Shown: positions 25,327 through 33,655 of the stretch, one piece after another | How the letters are laid out: each line of letters begins with the position of its first letter | How positions within the stretch are numbered: position 1 is the first letter of the stretch | Origin: CBDCFV01 sp965261795 | GTDB lineage: Bacteria; Chloroflexota; Dehalococcoidia; Lucifugimonadales; UBA3495 | Assembly (NCBI GenBank): GCA_965261795.1 | Contig: OZ253476.1 | Location: 4,464,001 to 4,528,000 of the forward strand | Length of the DNA: 64,000 nucleotides | Direction of reading: 5' to 3' | Position numbers and translations under genes: made by a program | The notes under the pieces: generated by a model | What the model saw: only the letters and a program-made list of their open reading frames with translations | The model's database searches: none | Told to the model about the DNA's origin: nothing

Positions 25327-25380
25327 TCCGGAAGCCAACCGGGGCGGCACGGGTTAGAATTATTCGGCATTCACGCCGCC
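25327..25380. repeat. 54-bp direct repeat, copy 1
   Basis: Begins TCCGGAAGCCAACCGGGGCG and ends TCACGCCGCC. It matches 26492-26544 with three substitutions and one base gap. GGCGGC and GCCGCC at either end of the core can pair. Confidence 0.85.
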
Positions 25381-25388
25381 CGACCCTT

Positions 25389-26297
25389 TTATGATTTCAA
25401 ATGCTCATCAAACCACTCCAAGGTTTCTTGCCAAGCGGCTGTGGCGGCTTCTTGGTGGTAGCGTTGCCCGGTGTCGTTGAAAAACGCGTGTCTCGTTCCG
25501 GGGTAGGTTATTACCCGGTAGTTCTTCCCGTTCTGCTGCAACGCCGCCTCCAATTCTGGGACGCCGGAGTTTATCCGTTCGTCATCGCCCGCGTAAATGC
25601 CCAGGACCGGCACGTTCAGATTGGGGACCTCGTCCAGTGGCGGGGCCGACCCATAAAAGGGAGCGGCAGCCGCGATTTCCGTATTCCGCACCGCCACCAA
25701 CCATGTCAAGCCGCCCCCGAAACAGAACCCCGTCACTCCAATCCGGTCCCCATTGACGTGGGAAAGTGTTTGAAGATAATCAACGCTGGCGTTCAAATCG
25801 GCTATAAAATCATCCCGGTCAATCTCCCGCAACGCATCCCTGGCTTGGTCACTGTCAGCAAAGACTCCTGTCCCGCCTTTGCGTGAAAGCAAGTCGACGC
25901 TCAAGGCGGTGTACCCTTCCAGAGCATAACGGCGGGTAATGTCAGGGAAATGGGGCTGCATACCCCGGTTCTCGTGTATCACCAAAACCGCCGGGTTGGG
26001 CCCGCCTTCTTTCGGTCGGGACAAATACCCCATCATGGTTGTGGCGGCGGTGGCGAATTCCACCGGACCAGCTTCGATGCGGGGGTCCTCAGGAGACACC
26101 GTTTCCCCCAGTCCCAGCATGGGGGCCACTGTGGGAGTGGACGTCTCAACACCGCAAGCCAGACCGCTCAACAGCGTTCCTCCCACCAGCGCGCCCCCGC
26201 CGATTATCGCCATCCGCCGGAGAAACTCCCGCCGGTCCACCTGGATGCTGAGCCAAGGGTTTCCCTCGCCAACCGTGTCGTCCTTAACGTTGGTCAT
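25389..26297 (-). CDS. Dienelactone hydrolase family protein, Tat-exported
   Basis: 302 residues. A twin-arginine signal, RREFLRRMAIIGGG, starts near 23 and runs through a hydrophobic segment to GLACG, a possible but weak lipobox. The alpha/beta-hydrolase part has the Cys nucleophile in GFCFGGG, Asp in YAGDDERI and His in RHAFFND. It would hydrolyse lactone or ester bonds outside the cytoplasm; the substrate is unknown. AAGGAGGAGGG precedes the ATG. The gene lies exactly between two copies of a ~54-bp repeat. Confidence 0.88.
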   Translation of the reverse strand: MTNVKDDTVGEGNPWLSIQVDRREFLRRMAIIGGGALVGGTLLSGLACGVETSTPTVAPMLGLGETVSPEDPRIEAGPVEFATAATTMMGYLSRPKEGGPNPAVLVIHENRGMQPHFPDITRRYALEGYTALSVDLLSRKGGTGVFADSDQARDALREIDRDDFIADLNASVDYLQTLSHVNGDRIGVTGFCFGGGLTWLVAVRNTEIAAAAPFYGSAPPLDEVPNLNVPVLGIYAGDDERINSGVPELEAALQQNGKNYRVITYPGTRHAFFNDTGQRYHQEAATAAWQETLEWFDEHLKS

Positions 26298-26597
26298 AAT
26301 CAGTCCCTCCTCCTTGGGAATACTATGTAAACCGTCTCCGGGAATACAACGTGAACCATCTCCTGGTAGTTCCCTGGAATTAACCAGTCAACTTGAATAT
26401 GTTACTGCGTACAGTCAAGACTATTAAAGGTCGGTCCGGTAATTTACCGCAGAGACCGCCCTTATCTGAGGTAGGAACGTAGGAGTGCCCGTCCGGTAGC
26501 CAACCGGGGCGGCGCGGGTTAGAATTATCCGGCATCACGCCGCCGGAGCGGCCTGTTCCGGCGGCTCAAACCTGTACAGAAAAGCTAGGAGAATCCA
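26298..26597. other. 300-bp divergent intergenic region
   Basis: Between two divergent hydrolase genes. It contains CCTGGTAGTTCCCTGGAA-type imperfect repeats near 26360 and the second copy of the 54-bp repeat, placed about 50 bases before the FAH start. No clear promoter hexamers seen. Confidence 0.4.
26492..26544. repeat. 54-bp direct repeat, copy 2
   Basis: Begins TCCGGTAGCCAACCGGGGCG, ends TCACGCCGCC; same orientation as 25327-25380. A TTAGAATTAT segment inside both copies could act as a -10, but this is a guess. Confidence 0.85.
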
Positions 26598-27368
26598 ATG
26601 AGAATCGCAAGGTATGAAGCACACGGAGACATTCACTACGGAGTCATAGAAGATGACTCAGTGACTGCGCTGAGCGCCAGCCCTTTTGAACCCCACGAAC
26701 GTACCGACCATGTGCACAAACTTTCAGACGTAAAGCTGCTGGCTCCCGTTGTGCCGGGCAAAATCCTGGCCATGGGCTTGAACTACACCAGCCACATCGG
26801 TGACCGTCCCGCCCCTGAATACCCGATGATCTTCCACAAGACGCCCACCAGCGTCATTGGCCCCGAGGACTCTATCATCCGCCCCAAAGAGGTACAGCGG
26901 TTTGACGCCGAGGGCGAGATGGTGGTGATTATCAAGGATACGTGCAGGTACGTCTCCAAGGAAGACGCCCTTAACCATGTGCTGGGCTACACTTGCGGTA
27001 ACGACGTTAGCGCCCGTGACTGGCAGCGGAAAGACCGTAACGAGAACAACTCGGACTGGTGGCGCGCCAAGTCTGCTGACACGTTCTCGCCCATGGGACC
27101 CTGGATCGAGACCGACATCGACCCTCATGCCCAGCATCTGCGGACGCGGGTGAACGGCAACGAGGAGCAGAACGAGACCACCAACCACCTGATTTTCGAC
27201 GTGCCGACGATGATCGAGTTCATCACCCGCTACGTCACCTTAGAAGCAGGAGACTGCATCTTCACCGGCACTCCCGGCAGCACCCAGGACATGACCGACG
27301 GCGCAATCTGCGAAATCGACATCAGCGGCATCGGCGTGCTGCGCAACCCGGTTAAGCTGGAAGCGTAG
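26598..27368 (+). CDS. Fumarylacetoacetate hydrolase family protein
   Basis: 256 residues. The metal-binding acids are in FDAEGEMVVI, followed by GNDVSARDWQ and AKSADTFSPMGPWI, the standard FAH core, with the closing EAGDCIFTGTPG. These enzymes hydrolyse or decarboxylate C-C bonds in acylpyruvate-type intermediates of aromatic or sugar-acid breakdown. AGGAG lies seven bases before the ATG. Its divergent neighbour, a dienelactone hydrolase, would fit a shared aromatic-ring pathway, but no ring-cleavage gene is in view. Confidence 0.88.
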   Translation: MRIARYEAHGDIHYGVIEDDSVTALSASPFEPHERTDHVHKLSDVKLLAPVVPGKILAMGLNYTSHIGDRPAPEYPMIFHKTPTSVIGPEDSIIRPKEVQRFDAEGEMVVIIKDTCRYVSKEDALNHVLGYTCGNDVSARDWQRKDRNENNSDWWRAKSADTFSPMGPWIETDIDPHAQHLRTRVNGNEEQNETTNHLIFDVPTMIEFITRYVTLEAGDCIFTGTPGSTQDMTDGAICEIDISGIGVLRNPVKLEA

Positions 27369-27531
27369 ACCCAAGCAGCAACCACGGTATCAATCGCCCT
27401 TGCTTCAGGCCATGCCGCGTTCCCGTCCGGTCTGCCTCGTTGCAAGGGCTCTCGCTTCTACGTGACAGCGTTGTCTCCCCAAACAAAGAAGGGAGAAGTA
27501 TCTTGACTCGTAACCCACGATGGTGCGGACA

Positions 27532-28245
27532 ATGCCGGATTTGAAGCCTCTCATCAACTATATCGTCGACCAAGTGAACGAACGGGAAGGCGTTGTTGGG
27601 AAGACTGCCTTAGTCAAATTAGTCTACTTGGTTGATGTGGAACACTATAGACGCCACGGAAAAGTGGTCACCGGTCTGAAGTGGCGATTTCATCACTACG
27701 GTCCGTATGCTGTCGAACTTGAAACGAACATCAACTCTCTGGGTGGAGTCATTGATGAGGATCGATTTACAGGGATGATTGGCGACCGACTGGTATCCGG
27801 CTATCGCTATGTCAGGGCCGGCGATTGGAAAGAAATCGAGAGTGCTTTCAATCCCCAGTACGGCGCGTCCGTAAAGTGGTCCGTTGACCAGGTTGTGGAA
27901 CGCTGGGCGCTTGAACCGCTTTCTACTATCCTTGACTACGTGTATTTTGAAACCGAACCGATGCAAGACGCCAAACGAGGGGAATACCTGGATTTTTCCA
28001 CGGTGCCATTGGAGTTGCCGACTCGCCGCAATACCGCAAAGCTCAAACTGCCAGAAGAAGCCGAGAACGGCCTGCACCGCCGGTTGAAAGAAAGAAGGGA
28101 GAAACCATCCCCGGAAATACGGAAGGCCACCGAGCCAGCCTACGACGACATCTATACCGAAGCGTGCAAGTTGATGGCGACAGAGGAAAGCCCGGGCCCT
28201 TACTTCCGGCGTTCCACCAAGGTGTCAGGCCCGAACAGCGAGTAG
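27532..28245 (+). CDS. Panacea-domain (DUF4065/SocA-like) antitoxin
   Basis: About 237 residues. The Panacea core is clear: KTALVKLVYLVDVEHYRRHG, then GLKWRFHHYGPYA. Panacea is a promiscuous antitoxin domain that neutralises many unrelated toxins. The C-terminal 80 residues are charged and may hold the toxin-binding part. The stop is seven bases before the next gene, so the two form an operon. ATG 27532 or ATG 27520 can start it; neither has a clear ribosome site. Confidence 0.7.
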   Translation: MPDLKPLINYIVDQVNEREGVVGKTALVKLVYLVDVEHYRRHGKVVTGLKWRFHHYGPYAVELETNINSLGGVIDEDRFTGMIGDRLVSGYRYVRAGDWKEIESAFNPQYGASVKWSVDQVVERWALEPLSTILDYVYFETEPMQDAKRGEYLDFSTVPLELPTRRNTAKLKLPEEAENGLHRRLKERREKPSPEIRKATEPAYDDIYTEACKLMATEESPGPYFRRSTKVSGPNSE

Positions 28246-28252
28246 TCTAACC

Positions 28253-28954
28253 TTGATTGGCCTTCTGTCGGCTGATGAATACTATGAGGAACTGAGGCGC
28301 GGTCCAATCTTAGACCAGCTATATGGAGTTGGCCAATTCTTCTGGGCCCCTTCCCTGTTTTTGTTCGGCGAGCACCGACCCTATTTGGTGAGAAGCAAAT
28401 ACAGCCAAACCTTGGCAGACTATGAATACCAAATCGACGTGATGCGCCAATCAGGCGAGTTCGATGCCCCGCAAGAGCCCAACCATACATTGGGAATTCG
28501 CTCCGATGAACGAGCGGTTATTGTCGGTGCCAAACAACGTCCTGTGATCCTTATATCTAAGCCTGTCACCGGATGGACGGATAGAAATAGGAAACCGGAG
28601 GAGTCCTTCCTGGTGGCTCCCGTGTATTCTTTCGGTGGCAACGAAACCAAAACGGCTTACAGCCAGACATTCATCGAGCGGGTCAAAGGGTACGTCTACT
28701 GGCAGTTTTTCTACTTACCAACGAGTAATAGTAACCGAATCAGCGAAGGGTTTGTTCGTCTCGACCGAATTCAAGCAGTGCACAAGAATCTGCTCGACCA
28801 CATGCGGGTGATTCTGACTGATGAAGCGCTGCTCACGTTGCGGAATTGGACTCGCGTGTACCTTGGGGAAGAAGTGGACGCCGTGGATGACATGCTATTC
28901 GACTACCGAGAACAGGCAATCGCTGACCTCAAGGCCAAGGGGCTAATGCCGTAA
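28253..28954 (+). CDS. Putative toxin, MazF/PemK-like, partner of the Panacea protein
   Basis: 233 residues from a TTG start. RRGPILDQLYG near 15-24, KQRPVILIS near 94-102 and GFVRLDRIQAVHKN in the second half recall the three MazF/PemK strands (Arg-Gly start, RPVxVxS, VRLDxxxxVDK). The protein is about twice normal MazF length, with extra segments between those strands. If right, it cleaves mRNA and is silenced by the upstream protein. Similarity is by eye and weak; it could be a new toxin family. Confidence 0.45.
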   Translation: MIGLLSADEYYEELRRGPILDQLYGVGQFFWAPSLFLFGEHRPYLVRSKYSQTLADYEYQIDVMRQSGEFDAPQEPNHTLGIRSDERAVIVGAKQRPVILISKPVTGWTDRNRKPEESFLVAPVYSFGGNETKTAYSQTFIERVKGYVYWQFFYLPTSNSNRISEGFVRLDRIQAVHKNLLDHMRVILTDEALLTLRNWTRVYLGEEVDAVDDMLFDYREQAIADLKAKGLMP

Positions 28955-29013
28955 TATAGTAGCCAAGAAACGGTCCTAAAGTCCCAAATCTCAACATGAG
29001 GGCAAATACTCCC

Positions 29014-29847
29014 CTACCCCAACTCCACCCTCCTGACCGTGTAGGCGTCGGATGCCATGATCTCCGGGATGCGGGGCGTCAGCGCGTCCAGGTCCTCCGT
29101 CACTGAGCTTATCAAGCGGCCGCTAAGTTGAGCTGAGTCGTCGCTGGCCAAAAACACCGCCAGGTCGGCAGCCCGGTCCATAGGCGCCCCGCCTCCGCTG
29201 GTAACCCGCCGGCCCAATTCAAACAACGCCGAGTCCCCTGCTGCTTCCGCACCGTCGCGTAACTCCTCCCAGAGACGGGTGTGAATGGATCCGGGACCAA
29301 GGACGTTCGCCTGCACGTTTGCGCCTTGCAGCTCGAACGCAATTCCCTCGGTCAGCCTGACCACCGCCGCCTTGCTGGTGGAATAAGCGGATGTACTTCG
29401 CCAAGCAATTGTGGCTCCGGCGCCGCCCAAATTGATAATCTTCCCCCGGTCGTTACGTAGCATTAGGGGTATGACTGCGCGACAACAGAGATACATCCCC
29501 ACTACGTTGACTTGGATCGTGCGCACCCATTCGGCAACGTCGGTCTCGTAAATCGGCCCCACTGGACCAACGGCGCCGGCGTTGTTAACCAGAACATCTA
29601 TGGTGGAAAACCGCTCAACGGTTTGCCGCACCATGTCCGCCACCTCCTCTTCGTTGGTTACGTCCACCTGTACTACCTGTGTCAGGGCACCCAACGCTTG
29701 AGCTTCACGGGCCGTTTCTTCCAACTCGCTGAGGGTCCGGGCCGCCAAAGCCAGGCGGGCCCCTTCTTTGGCGTAGGCCAGTGCGATAGCGCGCCCAATG
29801 CCACGCCCGGCCCCGGTTATCAACGCCACCCGGTCTTTTAGCCGCAT
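29014..29847 (-). CDS. SDR-family oxidoreductase
   Basis: 277 residues: TGAGRGIGRA, NNAG, YSTSK and a PG motif (NVLGPGSIHT) show the classical SDR fold. The residue 13 before the active Tyr is Gly (NLGGAGAT) with no Ser next to it, so catalysis may be altered. The C-terminal GGI-type end is replaced by a longer tail. Substrate unknown; it stands alone. Confidence 0.83.
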   Translation of the reverse strand: MRLKDRVALITGAGRGIGRAIALAYAKEGARLALAARTLSELEETAREAQALGALTQVVQVDVTNEEEVADMVRQTVERFSTIDVLVNNAGAVGPVGPIYETDVAEWVRTIQVNVVGMYLCCRAVIPLMLRNDRGKIINLGGAGATIAWRSTSAYSTSKAAVVRLTEGIAFELQGANVQANVLGPGSIHTRLWEELRDGAEAAGDSALFELGRRVTSGGGAPMDRAADLAVFLASDDSAQLSGRLISSVTEDLDALTPRIPEIMASDAYTVRRVELG

Positions 29848-29946
29848 GGGGTCCTCCCTTTCAAAATGGTCCGTCAGTCATGCTGATTACAATACCCAGA
29901 TACAGTACCACAGGGTTGAGCGCGGCCCATTATGGCCAATCATCGC

Positions 29947-31098
29947 TTAGGCGATGCGAGGCCGCCACGGGTAGACGAGTTGGGCCTGCCGCTGTTCCGA
30001 GGGCCAGACAATCACCTTTCGCCCGTTCTGCCATTGGACGATGACACCAGAGCGGCCTTCCTGCCGCCCGGTTGCCGGATCGATCTTGAACCTTCCGTAG
30101 AATGTGGAAACGTCAAGTCTGGCTGCGGTCTCCCGCAACGCCCGGTCATCCAGCGTTCCGGCCGTTTCGACACAGCGTTGGGCGACCAACCCTGCCGCAT
30201 AGGCTTGCACCATAGGATAGTCTATCGGGTAACGGCTTTTAGAGCGTAGCGACTCCAACACTTGTTCTCCGGTAGGGCCGTAGCCGTTGAAAAAACTCCC
30301 GGCACTCTCCCACTGGCTGGGCCCGACGAACCCCTCTGCGGCGTCGCCCAAGGCATCCTTGAATTGCTGAATTGGAGCGGCCACCACCGCCACAGTCCCT
30401 AAGTCTATCCCGCGATCCGCCAATTGTTTCGCGAACTGGAGATCGTTGTAAATCCGCCCGACGGCCAGTAAGACTCGATGACCGGCGCGCTCGACCTCGT
30501 CCAGCACGGGGTTGAAGTCTTCGATCGAAGGGCTGTATTCCCTCAGCAGGTCCATTTGAAAGCCCAACTCGTCGGCAGCATGCTCCACCCCGGCGCTGAC
30601 CGCCCGAGCAAACGGCCCCGGAGAAACCCGGAGAACCGCTAAGGACTTGGCCTCCGGGTCAGCCTCCCGGACCAAGGGGAGCAGTCCCGATAAGTACCGG
30701 CTTGCCGGGGTGAGGACACCCACTACCCACTTGAAGCCCTTCTCGTAGATGGAATCGGATGCCCCGCCCTGGTTCCAAAGCAGCCTTCCATGCGCCTCGG
30801 ATACCTCAGCGGCAGCTTGAGTCAGCAACCCGGAGTAAGGCCCAAAAAGAAGGTCAACCCTGTCCTGTGTAATCAGCCGCTCGGTGACGCTCTTCGCTAC
30901 TGCCCGCTTGCTGCAATCATCGTAATGGACCGTCTCGATGGACGATCCGGGAGCCTGTCCTTTCAGTCTGATGCCGCCCGCCTGGTTTACGTCGGCAGCC
31001 CAAGCTTGCAGACCCGCCAAAGCCTGCTCCCCTTGTACCCGGAACTGTCCGGACAAGGAAACTGCAATCCCGGCTTTGACTGTTCGCCCACGGACCAC
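29947..31098 (-). CDS. Branched-chain amino-acid-type binding protein without signal peptide
   Basis: 383 residues of the Peripla_BP_6 fold: KAGIAVSLSGQFRVQGEQAL at the start, VDLLFGPYSGLLTQAAAEV and YPMVQAYAAGLV. There is no signal sequence or lipobox and no transporter genes adjoin, so it may be a cytosolic ligand sensor of the AmiC kind. It lies 48 bases after a FIST-domain gene on the same strand, which is itself a presumed ligand sensor. The start is GTG 31098. Confidence 0.75.
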   Translation of the reverse strand: MVRGRTVKAGIAVSLSGQFRVQGEQALAGLQAWAADVNQAGGIRLKGQAPGSSIETVHYDDCSKRAVAKSVTERLITQDRVDLLFGPYSGLLTQAAAEVSEAHGRLLWNQGGASDSIYEKGFKWVVGVLTPASRYLSGLLPLVREADPEAKSLAVLRVSPGPFARAVSAGVEHAADELGFQMDLLREYSPSIEDFNPVLDEVERAGHRVLLAVGRIYNDLQFAKQLADRGIDLGTVAVVAAPIQQFKDALGDAAEGFVGPSQWESAGSFFNGYGPTGEQVLESLRSKSRYPIDYPMVQAYAAGLVAQRCVETAGTLDDRALRETAARLDVSTFYGRFKIDPATGRQEGRSGVIVQWQNGRKVIVWPSEQRQAQLVYPWRPRIA

Positions 31099-31146
31099 GC
31101 TAGAACATTCCCTCTCCCTCTGGAAGAGGGCAAAGGTGAAGGGCCG

Positions 31147-32331
31147 CTAACTCTTGGCCCGGAACAGGCCAAAAGAGCTGGTGTACCCGTGCAGGAAGGT
31201 GGTTCCGCTGACGGGCCCGATTTCGCCGTTGCAGAAGAATCCGCCCAAGGGCACTTGCCCGAGTTTGTCTTGAAATATGCCGGTGTCGTGGTTCGCCCGT
31301 CCGTAGAGGTATTGGCCTCGCCCCAAGCACGAGAACAGAAGCGCCCCTTGAATCTGGTTCTCTCTGTTGTCGGCCGCGTAGCGGTCCAGTACCGACGTCA
31401 GGTCGTCGGTAGAGGTATCGGCGTCCCGCAGGTGGAATTGCACCACCTGGCCCTCTTTCAAGAGTTCCCCTATGGCCAGATTTCCGCTGCGTTCGTCCAT
31501 TCCAACGACGTTACGGATTAGAAAGTCGCCCTGCTTGGGAGTGTCGAGAAATTCATCCATCACCACGCCCAGAAACAGGGAGTGCCGCATCAAGCCCCGG
31601 TCCCGTTCGTCTGACTGCTCAAACAACTCTCTCAGCACCGCCAGGGGGGACTTATTGTCCAACGACATCAAGAGATTGCGGCGGCTCTCCGTTATGCGCA
31701 TAAGGTGTCCAATGGGACGGCACCCTTGCGCCACCACCGTGTCTACCGTGATATTGCCGTGCAGGGCCAACCCAACGGCCCCGGAGTGATAGGTCTCCTC
31801 ACCCAGAAACAGCGCGTTGCCGCCCTGCTGCTGCCCGCCGCTGGCCAACCCGCCTATCTTGGCGGCGCGAGCGAAAGCGAAGTCCAAGCCGAGCAAAAGG
31901 TTCTGCGTCGGGAACGAAAAAGGGTCCGCCACCATCACGAACTGCGGATCATCACTGGGGGTTACCTTGACCAACTCCTCCCATGACCCCGGCCCGGCGT
32001 CCAAATCAGGGATAGCATCCGCTTCCAGATGGAATTCCACGATTTCAACGCCTGGCAAAACCCCGGCGGTAATGGATACCGCGGGGCGCTGCTCCACTTC
32101 GACGCCGTTGCCGATTATCCCTCCGCCGGAGCAACCGAAAACCCGCGCAGTCGGCAGGTATTGCCGCACCAACGAGACCACTTTCCCGTACTCGGCCCTG
32201 TGATGGGGAGACACAAACACCACCGCCAAGTCGGGCGGTTGCCCACCCAATTGGCTCTCCAGACTGCCGATACATTCTCCGATTGCAAATCCCAAGTCAG
32301 GTTGTTCGGAAATCGCAGATGCCCAATTCAT
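31147..32331 (-). CDS. FIST N- and C-domain sensor protein
   Basis: 394 residues. The FIST N-terminal half has DLAVVFVSPHH and the hallmark VFGCSGGGIIGNG; the FIST_C half ends GALLFSCLGRGQYLYG...GGFFCNGEIGPV. FIST proteins are thought to bind small ligands such as amino acids in signalling. No kinase or cyclase domain is fused. It is probably co-transcribed with the binding-protein-like gene downstream. Confidence 0.85.
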   Translation of the reverse strand: MNWASAISEQPDLGFAIGECIGSLESQLGGQPPDLAVVFVSPHHRAEYGKVVSLVRQYLPTARVFGCSGGGIIGNGVEVEQRPAVSITAGVLPGVEIVEFHLEADAIPDLDAGPGSWEELVKVTPSDDPQFVMVADPFSFPTQNLLLGLDFAFARAAKIGGLASGGQQQGGNALFLGEETYHSGAVGLALHGNITVDTVVAQGCRPIGHLMRITESRRNLLMSLDNKSPLAVLRELFEQSDERDRGLMRHSLFLGVVMDEFLDTPKQGDFLIRNVVGMDERSGNLAIGELLKEGQVVQFHLRDADTSTDDLTSVLDRYAADNRENQIQGALLFSCLGRGQYLYGRANHDTGIFQDKLGQVPLGGFFCNGEIGPVSGTTFLHGYTSSFGLFRAKS

Positions 32332-32434
32332 ACGGAATACCTCCCATCGTCGTGGCGGAGCGTTGCACTAAGTATACCAAGGGCATCAAACATTGGCATC
32401 ATCGACGCCAGGCGAAACCGGTCTTAACCTGCCA

Positions 32435-32460
32435 CGGTATCATGGTACGGTATCATGGTA
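32435..32460. repeat. 13-bp tandem duplication
   Basis: CGGTATCATGGTA occurs twice in direct tandem, 45 bases before the Tag-like gene. A similar GGTATCAT lies at 34896. Confidence 0.8.
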
Positions 32461-32504
32461 AGGAGCGCCCACTACCCCAAAGACCTTCAAGAGCAAGATC
32501 TCTC

Positions 32505-32951
32505 ATGACCACTGAAGTTGAAATGCTGCCCCGGATACGCCCCGAAGGAGACGACGGTTACTTCGAGGAGTTGACCAAGGCAATCTTCCAAGCGGGGTTT
32601 AGGTGGCAGGTGGTCCGCGAGAAGTGGCCGGCGTTCCAACAGGCGTTCAACGGCTTCAACCTGGAAGTGGTCGCGCGCTTCGGGCAAGAGGACATCGACA
32701 GGCTATGCAACGACGCCAGCATAGTCCGCAACCGGCGCAAGATTCTGGGCGCCATCGACAACGCCGCGCGCATGTTGAAACTGGTGGAGGAATATGGCTC
32801 GTTTTTCCGGTACCTCCGGTCTTTGGACGGTTTGGACTATTACGAAACGGCAGCCGCGCTGACGGGCCAATTCGTGGGCCTTGGGCGCTCCGGCGCTTTC
32901 GTGTTTCTATATTGCATCGATGAAGAAACTCCCGACTGGCGCGACCGGTAG
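32505..32951 (+). CDS. DNA-3-methyladenine glycosylase I-like protein
   Basis: 148 residues. FEELTKAIFQAGFRWQVVREKWPAFQ and EDIDRLCNDASIVRNRRKILGAIDNA match the Tag helical core (normally QAGLSW..., DAGIIRxRxKI). The zinc-binding N-terminal CxW segment and C-terminal His/Cys of E. coli Tag are missing, so it is a shortened relative. It may still flip methylated bases. The start at ATG 32505 leaves the core intact; the upstream open frame contains a tandem repeat and is doubtful. Confidence 0.7.
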   Translation: MTTEVEMLPRIRPEGDDGYFEELTKAIFQAGFRWQVVREKWPAFQQAFNGFNLEVVARFGQEDIDRLCNDASIVRNRRKILGAIDNAARMLKLVEEYGSFFRYLRSLDGLDYYETAAALTGQFVGLGRSGAFVFLYCIDEETPDWRDR

Positions 32952-32992
32952 GCCGCTGTTCTCTGGTTTTTGGGCCGGCATCCGAAGTCACT

Positions 32993-33628
32993 CTACCGCG
33001 CTCCGGTGACTTGGTACACCCACACCCGGTGCATCACTTCAGGTTCCCCCTTGGGCAATGGCTGGAACTCTTCGCTTGCCTCCACCAACCGCCACCTGCC
33101 TTCGGCGGCCAATCCGTCTTGCTTCTCTTTGAACTGGCCGTTCTCGTACAGGTCGGTGCGCAGGGCAAAAATGACATACCCGCCAGCATTGGTAATGCGG
33201 GCGAGCTCGTCCAGAGAGCTGGCCGGCGCATGACCCAAGGTCAAGACTCCCACCGCAATCACGGCGTCAAAGGCTCCGGTCGCAAAGGCCAACGTATCAC
33301 CCATCACCATCTGATGCAGGTCCTTGTACACCCCTTTCTTGCGGGCTTGGTCCAGCATACCTGGCGACATGTCCATCGCTTCCAGGGTTTCGTACCCCAA
33401 TGACGCCAACGCCTGTCCTACCAGCCCGGTTCCGGCGCCGGCGTCAAGGATTCTGGATTCCCGGGATACGTACTTGGCAAGGAACTCCGCGGTCAGCTCC
33501 GGCGACCGCCAATCGAACACATCCTTTAGGTCACTATCGTAGTCTTCGGCCCATTGGTCGTACCGGTCCGCCAATTGCTCATTGTTTTCCGCCGCGTATA
33601 CCCACTGGACCCGGTCTTGCCTTTGCAT
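32993..33628 (-). CDS. Class I SAM-dependent methyltransferase
   Basis: 211 residues. Motif I is RILDAGAGTGLVGQAL, the next acidic strand ends AMDMSPGML, and motif IV is FDAVIAVGVLTLGHA. The domain resembles WBSCR27-type methyltransferases. Substrate unknown. It follows the aminotransferase by 27 bases and may be co-transcribed. Confidence 0.85.
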   Translation of the reverse strand: MQRQDRVQWVYAAENNEQLADRYDQWAEDYDSDLKDVFDWRSPELTAEFLAKYVSRESRILDAGAGTGLVGQALASLGYETLEAMDMSPGMLDQARKKGVYKDLHQMVMGDTLAFATGAFDAVIAVGVLTLGHAPASSLDELARITNAGGYVIFALRTDLYENGQFKEKQDGLAAEGRWRLVEASEEFQPLPKGEPEVMHRVWVYQVTGAR

Positions 33629-33655
33629 GAGCTGTCATTACCTCCAATACGCAAG

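Larger units (their letters stand above)
24692..25388. other. 697-bp intergenic region, repeats only
   Basis: No ORF with a ribosome site or recognisable protein. It holds a REP hairpin at 24991-25010, a TCGACAGGT pair near 24852-24893 and the first copy of the 54-bp repeat at 25327-25380. Confidence 0.6.

Noticed and set aside
25020..25394. 124-codon plus-strand frame in the 25-kb intergenic region
   Set aside because: No ribosome site, Arg/Pro/Cys-rich composition and overlap with repeats; not a convincing gene.
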